Shown one piece after another: positions 26,701 to 38,700 of a stretch of DNA of 64,000 bases. Positions within the stretch are counted from its first letter, which is position 1; every line of letters begins with the position of its first letter. The DNA is from Deroplatys truncata. Lineage: Eukaryota > Arthropoda > Insecta > Mantodea > Mantidae. The position numbers and the translations under genes are program-made. A model generated the notes under the pieces. That model was not told the origin of the DNA and made no database searches. It saw nothing but the letters and a program-made list of their open reading frames with translations. Location: assembly GCA_030765065.1 (NCBI GenBank), contig CM060977.1, positions 126,112,295 to 126,176,294 of the forward strand, given 5' to 3'.

Positions 26701-29700
26701 TATCTAATCATAGTTTTGAGACTGTATTTAGTTGGAAAATAAATTCAAACTCAAAACTCTCTGAAATACCTACTTCTATTCTGTGTTTTGTGACAAAGTG
26801 ATTACTTGGTTTAAGCACTTCTGTTTGTTGAATTATCATATCTTCTTATCTATTATCTTTTTGTTGAATTCATTTCTTTCTGGATTTCAAAATAATTAAA
26901 GCTGAAGGAAGGATAGAATTTGGAATCCATAGAAAATGTACATCCACCAAGAATTACATAAAGGCACATAAGGAAGCAGCATTCAACAGTATGACCATAG
27001 ATTGTAAACTTAACACTAAACATAACTGAGTACAACAAAGAATATGAAAAAAGAGGTAAATCTACAAAAGGAAATGGATTCAACACAGTGAAAATACAAG
27101 GAAATACAGAAATTCAACAAAGAGAAGCATATAAGTCAAATTACTTTGTCTCAAAAACAGAACAGATGCATTTCAGAGAATTAACAATCCATCCACAAAT
27201 TCCATAAGATATTAAAACATTCAGTACACTTTCAACTTCAGAAAACTCATAAGATCAAAGAAAATAGAGAAAAAATCAGAAAAAAATCTATCAAATAAAT
27301 TGTTTTAACTGTGATGAAAGATACATAGAAAAAACAAACAGAATTTTAGGTACCTACGAGATTCAAAGAACACTGGAGGAACATAAAATATAAACAAATA
27401 GGAAAGTAGTAAGAGCCATGACACAAAGATGAAATAAAATTAATAGTTATTCAGAAGCCAAAAGAACTAAATATTTGGGGGGAAAAAATGGAAATATGAA
27501 CCCGCTTTAATGAACTTCAACTCTGTGAAGTTTTCAATCTCCTCTTCAAGTTAAACAAAGAATCACCATAAATTTCCAACTATAACAGAAATTGTCCTGG
27601 AAGTCCCTGACAGACAACAAGTAGCTGATGATGTGAACAAATGTATGCAAAACATGTCCTAGGAAAACTGGTAAGCCATGAAAGAGCATGAAAGCTGATT
27701 CCTTGTCTAAGTTTTAGTGAGACAAACCTAACTTTGTTAGGATATTGATGTACTGTAAAGGTCATTATGAAAGTATTTTTAAAGCCTATGTAATTGAAGT
27801 AAAGCATGATTTTAATTCTTATTGAAAGGTTTGGTGCTCAGGGTGAGCTGGGTGACAATTTTCACAAGTGAATGTAATGTGCTTGCTCTTGTGTCCCATA
27901 CTGTATGTTTTTCATTGCTAGTTCTAATCAAATTTATTATATATAAATTCTTTTGCATGTTTACATTTTCTGGTAATTTGTTATTGTTTGTTTATAGTTA
28001 AATGTAAGGTTATGTTTAAAAACAGCAATTATCATCTTGGAGTTATTATTTTTTTTAAACTTTGTATGTGGAAGTTTCAGTGCTTTTTAAATAAAAATTT
28101 TAGCAAATTTTTAGCTGAAATGAGGTAAGGAGGATAATATTCCTCAACATTAGCAGAAAAATGTATAATCAACATTTTATGGTGAATAAAGTTAACAAAC
28201 TCTATGACAATTTGAGGCAGTATTTTATATCACAACAATGTAAATGCCAGAGTGATTATAGTGTAAATAAGCATTATTGTATGACATTGATTTTAGATGT
28301 TTGTTAATTATAAGCATTGTTAGGAAATAAGTTTACAGGGCCACACTGAAACTGACAATAAGAGTGGGTAACAATCAGCGAGGGGGTGAGTTGTTTATCA
28401 ATTATAAGAGGCAAGCAAATGACGTCAGATTAGCGCGCTTTTCTTAGAAATGGAGGGAATATTTTCCCTAGAGCATATGTGTTCGTAATTTTGATTGGAT
28501 ATAAAAATAGACGCTAATGTTGGTGCGCTTTATTAACCAATAGCAGCTCTGTTATAATGTTTAGGCATATCGGGTTGAGGGAGTATAAAAAGCTAAAGCC
28601 AGAGACAAGTATTGCTCATTTTGACAGAATAATTCACGCGGTAAACGTCGCTCAGTCCAATAGAATCATACAAAGGTTATACGTCGCACAGTTTAAGAGA
28701 ATCGTTCACGCATTATATGTCGCGCAATTCTACAGAATCTCTCGCGTCTTAAAGTTTGTTATAAATGTAAAATACGCGAATTAATAATGTGCAGTAAATA
28801 AGTGATTATAGTGATATTAGAAAATATAACAGTTTCATCTGGCGTGTATCAAGAGTCAATATGTGAAATTAATTAAAAGTGACGGCAATAAAAGTGCAAA
28901 AACAAATTCTTTTATCAGTGTTATCTTTAGTAACAACTCCTTTCCGTTTACACACCCGGTTCAAGAGATATGCTCGACTGAGTAGTAATAATAGCTAGCC
29001 GGAGGACAAATAACCCAAAATTCAAACTATTAATACAATAACAGGTGCCCAGCAATAGATAACACGAAGTTACCGCGACAAATTGGCTCCCATACGTGGT
29101 GCAGATAAACATGAAGCATCTTCCAACTACCAATAAATATTCTACTTCAAATTGAAATGTTTAGAAAGTTAATAAGAGGACATTATCTGCCATATGTAGC
29201 AGTAAAGGAAAATATAAACATGCAAATTTCTAAGAATTTTAATTTCACTTGTGTTAATAATTGTATGTTTATTTTCAGCTTTGAATGGGTGTAGCAGAAG
29301 TATCTCAAAAGGCATTTATTATCTTTTAATTTCCAAAAATTAAAGAAACTTTAGATACCAGTCCCCACCCAAAAAAAAAATCTATAAATGCAATGCAGTA
29401 TTTCTTAAGATACTAGGTGTATATATTATGGAATTAGGCAACTAATCTACGATTGTAGTAATTCAGAATTTCCTTTTAATTTTTCTTATATTACATACTC
29501 TGTTTATTTAAATGAAAGTAGTTTTTACCTTCTGTTTGTAGACATTGCGTTTGTTCCATGCAAATGTATGTGTGAGATGCGGATCTGCTTCATATGTTTT
29601 TGTATGGACTGAGCCTTCAATCTCAACTCGAACATGTACATGAGTTAATGTAGCTGGGATTGTAGCATGTGTAAGTCTCATCAGAACACTTGAAAGGTAT

Positions 29701-32700
29701 CCAGGGGCTTGACTGCTTCTGTACATCAGATGTAGTGATGAACCAGGAATCCTAATGCTTTCTTGCAGAATCTAAAACAACAAAAATAGTATATCAATTC
29801 AAAAAGCTACTTGATACTGCTGTAAAATATCATAAAATAACTTAAGCCATCTTCTCTTCAAAAGTTGTTTTATTTACACAGAAGAACAAATCAAATTGCA
29901 TTCAACTATTTCTTTGCTTAGAAAAATACAAAACAACTGACAGTTCACGTTACAGTCAATGAATACATAATAAAAGCTATTTCTCCACACACTCCCACCC
30001 TGGTCCACCTCTAGAGGTATACCAATTGAATTGGTCTCATGATTTCCTTTTTATAGAGAGTAGAGAGAATTACGGTAGGTACATATAAGCCTGTTCCAGC
30101 CTTCTTGTACTTCCTTAATCTGGAGCTTCTTCCACATGTGTCAGGGTGTTGCATTTTCTTGAAGGATACCTACATGGTGTCTTTTGTGTAATTAGAAGCC
30201 CTATCTACTTCTTCACCTATGAATTTCATTAATATTATGTTCCCATCGGATAGCCTGTGTCTCTTCATGTAGATTAGCCACTGTCTGCAAATATCATCAA
30301 CAAATTGAAATTAATATTTTCTGAGCAAGAATCCTTCCATACTCATTAATGTCTTCTCCAAAGAACCAGAATGTATGAATGTGTCTGCTGCATTTGAAAA
30401 ACATGGTGATCAATGTCTCAGGAGGTATGAAATGAATGGTTCCATAGTAGGAAAGGATAGTAAAATTAAAGATGTTAACTCACATGATTTCTAAATCCAT
30501 CACGAATTACACCTCTACACAATCAATTGGACAATCAGATCATAAAGGTCATTCATATATCACACTACTCAATATTATTGTATTATACAGCTTATTCATC
30601 TCTTTTAATTCCATGTCACAATTTCATAACAGGAATGCTATCTTATAAACCAATACTTGGAAAATAATAGTCACCACCACTATCACATATAGAATTCAAG
30701 TAAATAAAATGAATATATGCATAAATATTGTGATGCAGTGAATATGGTCTGAGCTATCAGGAGGAAGGTAGCTGACTGACTGACTGACTGACTGACTGAC
30801 CAGTTGAAGAGATAAGTTAAAGAAGTAGCATTCTTGCCCAGCATAAACGATCCTATTATCTCTCACTAATGCAGGCTGTTCTGGAAGCTTTCTCCCCATT
30901 TCCCTGAACATTCTAGAAGTCTCTTGAAAACTCCAGCAGCTACATATAAGTGAGCATGCTCGTGAATGAGTGAGTTAGTGAGATAGTGAGTGTGTTTCTG
31001 ATGCGACAAAACCTGCTGTTCTATGAGTGAGTTTGTGATTGACTGTTGTAATGTACAGTGAGTGCTGCTACTGCATGAGATTAGAAAGGTCTTGTGTTCA
31101 ACTCCCCAGCGAGTGAAGCAAAAGGGAGAAGAGGCTGCTTTGCAGGTATTTCATGATGCCACTATGCCACGAGAACTAAGTGAAGTGACAGTTAAATTAA
31201 ATTGAGTTTTATTGGATGCTCTTCAACTACTATGGTCCCTTTCTATACTGGGAGTGAAAGACCGGAAATTTTGCTCAGAGACCTACTTATCTGGTTTGAG
31301 GTTCTTTTACATGCCAAAAATCTACTACATGGGACCACCGGCTTTACTTCCCTTCCAAAAGATTTTTACACCTCCAAAAAATTCATTGCTCTCCACAGGA
31401 TTTGAACCTGCCATTTGAAGTGACAGTGAGAAATGAACTGAATCATATTAGTGAAGTGACAGTGAAAACTAAGAAAGTCACAATATCATACATCCATCAC
31501 TCATCAACACCTATGTCCCATGTGGATAAGGGATATACCATACAAACAAAGAAAATGGAGTGTAACAGAAGACTTATTTCATTTAACATCACTGTTTGAT
31601 GATCACTGAGCTGCTGAATTAGTTCTTGGGTAACTAACTCCATGACATAATAGCCATAGGTGGGTCAAGTCTTTCACATCCTCTGTCCTCTATCTGCATA
31701 CGGTAGCATAGTTAGAAGTGAATACTGCAAGGTGGTATATGGAAAATGTTTTCAAATTCTTTAGAATATGAATTCAAATTATAAGCAGTACACGATGGAT
31801 TGAAATGCTCATTTATAGAACACTGAGTTGAATTTGTACACTTAATTAGCTTTACTAACCTTTGTTTCTATAAAACATGTCTGTAAAATATGTTCTATAG
31901 AAACAGAAGTTAGTGAAACTACTGTATATACATTTGATTAAAACAATGTTCTATAAAATAATTGCAAATTTTCTTGGTCACAGATAAGCATTTTTTTTAT
32001 TCATAGTTGATGGCTCTCATTTGGTTCCTAGAGACCTCACAAGGGTCAATGGACATTTTTTTACTTATCCAATTGAGAACTGAACTTGTGTTTCCTGTTT
32101 CACAGGCAGCAACATTACCAAATTAATAGGAGATTTTAATTATTTTATAAGAACTAAACAACTACCAAAATAAATTAACCAAGGGGAGTAGAAGTGCACT
32201 GGCACTACAATTAGGAGATGAAGAGAAGTGTTACCTGTGTTTCAGCAAAAACAAGGCTTTTCCCTGGTGCTCCACCAACTTTATCTGGCATCCAGGTTGA
32301 CATTATGACAGGATGAAGAGTTTCATGATCATGATCCATGCATGGACCAGCTTTGCTAGTAGCTGCTGAATTACTAGGGAACACCAGCATGCTGCCCCAT
32401 GCTGAGAAACCTTAAAAGAAAACATTAATGCATTAGTAAGTATGTTGTACTGGGACTTGGTTAGGTTTGCTTTTAATGGAGACACAAGTTGCAAATAATG
32501 CTTCTGCATGTGCATGGGAATATCCTTAAGGTTCACCTTTCATTATTTATATACAAACTTGCAAATAAATTATAATTGTTCTATTTTGCTTCCTACTATT
32601 TGATGTGTTGATATGTAGCTTTTCACTTTTTTGAGAGTCTTATAACTGCTAGCTCTTTTAATGCATCTTCTCTCAGATATACACAACAATCTTGAAGAGC

Positions 32701-35700
32701 TGTACCTGCATTAAAGAAAGCCCATCTCATAAGAGAATATGTCTTCTTGTAACACATGCATATTATTTAACACCTTAAAATAAGGAAACAGTGTAAAGGA
32801 ACAATATTGATATTATGAAGCAAAAGAAAGTTTAACAATGTGTTATAATATTTGCATAAAATAGTTTTCAATAATACTCTAGGTACAGTCCAGTTTTCAG
32901 TCATGTATTTCTGGATTGTGCTAACATTTTCTTAACTTAATTCACATTTTACTTTCTCTTATGAGACTAAACATTAAAGAAAGAAAATAAAGGCACCTGA
33001 AATTAAATTATAAGACCATTGGTAGATATAGACTACAAGAACAAAGAAGAAACACAGATATATGCTTCAAATTAAAAACTGAAAGTTTAATTGAAATTAT
33101 AGATTTATATAGACAACAATGGTATGAGCATTTATTAAGAATAGAGAATGATTGAATTCCTGTGAAGGTTTTTAACTAAAAGCCAATTAGAAGAAGAAAT
33201 TTGGGATGCTCAAGAAAGTGCTGAAAGGAGCAGATCTGAATACTGGAGAAGGAACAAGTCACGTGGCTTAATTCTGAAAGTTTATGATGATGTGAATGAG
33301 TAGGCAGGGGAATGATTCATTGGTTTTACAAGGTTTCCAAAAGTAAAATGCTGCTAAATTATCTGAAGTCGTATGGCAAACTCTGAATGACTAGGCTGTA
33401 GTTGGGGAAAAAAGAGTTTCAATTCAGACTTATGATGGTGCCTCAACAATGGCATGGAGGAGCTCAAAAACTGGTGAACTAAGTTTGTTCACATGCTTTT
33501 TTCATCCATTGCTAAATTTGGTATTCTTGCATGGCTAAAAAGAATATTTCATTTGTTTGCCTCTGCCTTAATTAATTTTCACACATTCAGCAAGTCTTTA
33601 AAACGAACAGCATTGTTGACTGAAATGGGACTCCAACTTCTACAAGTCAGCAGAACAAGATCAAATTTCCATTCAAAAACAGTTTTCCTATTAAAAAGCT
33701 TTCACACTTTTACTCTTATTGTCTTGATGAAGACAATGGATCTGACAATGATGAGACAATAAATCTGTAACTTGTGTGGTAGGCCTCAGGATACACATGC
33801 AAGACCCACTTTTGAATGTGTGTTCTGTGTTTTTAAGTTTGTTTCGTTTATATTCATCAACTTTTCAAAATCCTACAGTCACCACCAGTAGTATAATACG
33901 TATATCACAATGAAATATGTAATGCTATTGCAACAGAGCATTTAAAAATCAGAATTTTACTGATAGCTCCATTGAGAAAAGTATGCCATTGTATAAAAGT
34001 TTGACCAATGGTGCTAATAAAAAACAACACTTTCAGAGTAATAGCTTTTGAAATAAGAGATTCTTAATCTGCATAAATGAAATATAGATTCGAAGACCTC
34101 CCTCACTTAAATTTCCTTAAACAAATGCATGAAAATAAAACTTGAAAGATCACAGCTAAATTTATGCCCAGGATAAAATAATTTAATAAAGCAGTACCAT
34201 TCTTTGATAGTAATCAACTACAAAATGAACTTTGATGCAGTAATTTGTATCATAAATTATTTAAATGTAAAGAATGATTATAATATGAATATGCATTTTT
34301 ATGTGACATTGATTTGAGATGTTTGTTGATTGTAATTATTGTTGAGAAGTAAGTTTATACGGCCTTACTGAAACTGACAATAATAGCGTGCAATAATGCA
34401 GCGAGGGGGTGAGTGGTTTATCATTATTAGAGAGGAGGAAGTTACGTAATGTTGGCGCGTTTTTCTTTAGAATTTGCTGGAACATTTTCCCTAGAGCATA
34501 TGTATTCATAATTTTCATTGGATATGAAAATAGACGCTAATGTTGGCGCGTTTGATTAGCCAATAGCAGCACAGTTATAATCTTTAGGCATATCAGGGTG
34601 TAGGAGTATAAAAAGGACTAGGTTAGAGGTAGAGTCCGTCAGTTCACCGAAAATATTTGTATGCTACACGTCGCCTTCAGTCCGTCAGTTCGTCGAAAAC
34701 ATTTGTACGTTACACGTCGTCTTCAGTCCAGCAGAAATATATGTACAGTACACGTCGGCTATCGATTTGCAAGTTACGCGTAGCAGAGTTATGAAAAATC
34801 TAAAGTGTTGTAAAGTTAATTATACAAAAAGCTGAAGTACGCGAATTAAGAATGATCAGTAATAAAGTTATTATAACAGTTTCAGTTTGGCGAGTGTCAA
34901 GATCAAAGTGTAAATGTGATAGTGAAAGTGTTCGATAATAAAAAGTGTAAAACAAAATTCTTTCATCAGTGTTATCTTTGGATAAAAGATTAATTTCCGT
35001 TTACACAACCTGTATAAAGAGAAGTGCTCGACCAAAAAGATCATAGCTAGCCGGAGGACAGTGAACCAAAATTAAATAAAATAACAGTAGCATTCTTTCA
35101 AACAAAAACTAATACTGCCGCAAATTGCTAACACCAGATGGAGCTAACAAACCTAACAAAGAATCACATCACAAAATGGCTTCACCACGTGGAGTAAACA
35201 CAAATACACAAACATTATAAGTAATACCATCGCAAATTGGCTCCCAAACGTGGGGCTCAACAAATAAATAAATATAACAAAAATTAACCATCGCAAATTG
35301 GCGCCCAACGTGGGGCTCAACAAATAAATAAATATAACAAAAATTAACCATCGCAAATTGGCACCCAGAACGTGGGGCATGATGACCAGGAAAGGAGCAC
35401 GATGACCAGGAAAGGAGCACGATGACCAGGAAAGGAGCATGATGACCAGGAAAGGAGCAGAATGACCAGGAAGGAGCAGAATAACCAGGAAGGAGCAAAG
35501 GAACCAGGACGTGGAGCGAATTGAGCAGTGAACTGAACTACAAGACGCGATTCCAGAAACAACTACAGGGACGACAGACGACGCGGATGAGTGGACATTG
35601 TAATTCCGAGATTAAAAGGCAACTACAGGACACCAAGACGACGTAGATTCATCATAATATGATGCAGAAGCAACATATAACCTAGGAGAGAGGGGCAGAA

Positions 35701-38700
35701 AGCTGGACATCAAAGTAACATCAGCAGATAGCATCAGAAAGGTTAGAAAAGTGTGATTTTTATTCTAAAAAAAAAAAAGTGTAAAAATTTAAATGTACCT
35801 TAGGAGCAGTAGGATAAAGAAAACAATGGCTACTAATAATATTGAAGAAACAGTGATGGAAGGGGATAGTGTAACAGTTAGCTGTAATTCAATACAGGTT
35901 ACAGAAAATAGCTCAAACAATGTAGGATTTGAGGGAGGAAATGTTAGTGCAGAAAGTGAGAATAGAATAGCAGGAAATGTTAATTTTGATGCTAGTATGA
36001 TGATGGAAATGCTGAAAGATATTGTTAAGAGTATGAGGGAAGATATTGGTGAGACTAATGAGAAATTAGAAGACCTAAGTCAGAATAATAGAGAATTAAG
36101 GGAAGATAGTAGTAAGAATAATGAGAAATTAGAAAAACTAACTCAGAAGATTCATAAATTAGAGCACAAATCAGATCAATTGAGGGAAGATATGCAAAAG
36201 AATAAGAAAGAATTGAGGGAAGATATTAGTAAGAGTATTACAGATCAATTAAGGGAAGATATGCAAAAGAATAATAGGGAATTGAGAGAAGCTATAAAAA
36301 TAGATCATAGGAAATTAATGGAAAGTATTGGTAGGAGGAATGAAATATTAGAGCAAAAAGTAGATCAAAGCAGGGAAGAAATTGAAAAGAAAGTTATGAA
36401 GCTAGATAGTGTATGCCAGAAATGAGAGATGAAAATGAGGAAGTAATAGCAAATGAGATAGGAGAAGTTTCAAAGAAAATGTTAGACATGAGCAGGGAAA
36501 TAGGTAACAAAAAAAGTAAGGTTAATACTAAAATTGAACATGTTGATGTAGAATGTACAGAGTTAGGTAGTAGAATGAGTAACATTTCAAGTGAGCTAAG
36601 AGAGATAAAAGAGGTTATGAATGTAGATGTAAATCAGGCGCAAGTTAATTTCAGAGGGGAGATACCAGAAATACAGAAGGAGTCAGTAATGCAGAGAAAT
36701 AAATTGTACAAAGAAGTTAAAGTTTTGCCTGTAAATAATCAAAAGCTAACTTCTGAAACTAACAAGTACCAAACTGTTCAGAATGAAAACTCCAATCCAG
36801 TACAATTTAGTACAGATTTGTTAGAATACTCTCAAATTAAAGAGATAGTAGAAGAATTGAAAATGACAGTTGTTAAAAGATGTGTTGTTCAGGAAACTTT
36901 AGATTGTTTTCAAATGTTATCATGGGACGAAATTTCATATGAATAAAAGAGGTTATTCATGAACAAATTTTTGAAGGTTAGGATACGGCTACGAGTAATG
37001 TTTAGCCAAAGACAATTTGATCCAGGAGGGTAAATAGCAATGAGATGTAAAGTACATGCTGGATAGTTAAAGATGAAATGCAGAGCAACGTATTGGATTG
37101 TAAGAGGGTTAAATAAATATGTACGTCATGATAATGGAGAAATAAAATTTTGGACATAACTAAATGTTTAAAAGCAAAATAACATTTTTTTTTTTTAGTA
37201 ACTGTAACAGTATTTGAAATTAAGAATGTAAAAATTGAAACTTAATATGATATTAAAGTAAAAGTACGTAAATATAATTCCAAGAGTATTGTGAATATAA
37301 AGTACAAAACAACAAAAATGGGGTAAAAATAATTAAAACAAATACTTAGGTAGCAAACAGAAAATGTGAAACAGTATTTAGATTTAAGAGATGTAAATAT
37401 ATTTGTGTAGAGGGTGAATATTTTAGTAAATATGTTTAGTAATTACAAAAATTCTTGAATGCACAAATTTTTGTCAACAATATAAGAACGTAAACCATTT
37501 TTTGTAACAGTAATTTAATAATTCAGGGTACAGTATTTGCTATAATAAAAAAAAAATTTGTAATGTCAGATTAATGTCTAAACACATTAAACTAGAGCCA
37601 GTAAATAGTGGCGAGATAAAGGAAAAACACATGTCGTGTGTTAAATACGTGTGAAGTGTTAAGTGAAAGTGATAGCGTGTGTTCCAAGATTGAGGAGACT
37701 AAAAACTCAATTATAAAATTTCCAAACAAGTTGTAAATATTTATAATTATGTTTCTAGTGGGGCTATGATGCAGTAATTTGTATCATAAATTATTTAAAT
37801 GTAAAGAATGATTATAATATGAATATGCATTTTTATGTGACATTGATTTGAGATGTTTGTTGAGAAGTAAGTTTATATGGCGTTACTGAAACTGACAATA
37901 ATAGCGTGCAATAATGCAGCGAGGGGGTGAGCTGTTTATCATTATTAGAGACGAGGAAGTTACGTAATGTTGGCACGTTTTTCTTTAGAATTTGCTGGAA
38001 CACTTTCCCTAGAGCATATGTATTCATAATTTTCATTGGATATGAAAATAGACGCTAATGTTGGCACGTTTTATTAGCCAATAGCAGCACAGTTATTATC
38101 TTTAGACATATCAGGGTGTAGGAGTATAAAAAGGGCTAGGTTAGAGGTAGAGTCCGTCAGTTCACCGAAAATATTTGTATGCTACACGTCGCCTTCAGTC
38201 CGTCAGTTCGTCGAAAACATTTGTACGTTACACGTCGTCTTCAGTCCAGCAGAAATATATGTACAGTACACGTCGGCTATCGATTTGCAAGTTACACGTA
38301 GTAGAGTTATGAAAAATCCAAAGTGTTGTAAAGTTAATTATACAAAAAGCTGAAGTACGCGAATTAAGAATGATCAGTAATGAAGTTATTATAACAGTTT
38401 CAGTTTGGCGAGTGTCAAGATCAAAGTGTAAATGTGATAGTGAAAGTGTTCGACAATAAAAAGTGTAAAACAAAATTCTTTCATCAGTGTTATCTTTGGA
38501 TAAAAGATTCTTTTCCGTTTACACAACCTGTATATAGAGAAGTGCTCGACCAAAAAGATCATAGCTAGCCGGAGGACAGTGAACCAAAATTAAATAAAAT
38601 AACAGTAGCATTCTTTCAAACAAAAACTAATACTGCCGCAAATTGTTAACACCAGATGGAGCTAACAAACCTAACAAAGAATCACGTCACAAAATGGCTT

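Noticed and set aside
26853-27086. Minus-strand 77-residue hydrophobic frame
   Set aside because: No similarity or signal beyond AT-rich composition next to a Penelope-like relic.
35378-35510. CRISPR-like array of ~20-bp units
   Set aside because: Units are directly adjacent with no unique spacers, in a eukaryotic LTR-element leader.
35153-35562. Minus-strand frames with repeated proline/serine phrases
   Set aside because: They are the antisense of the PBS ladder and the 20-bp leader repeat of the LTR element.
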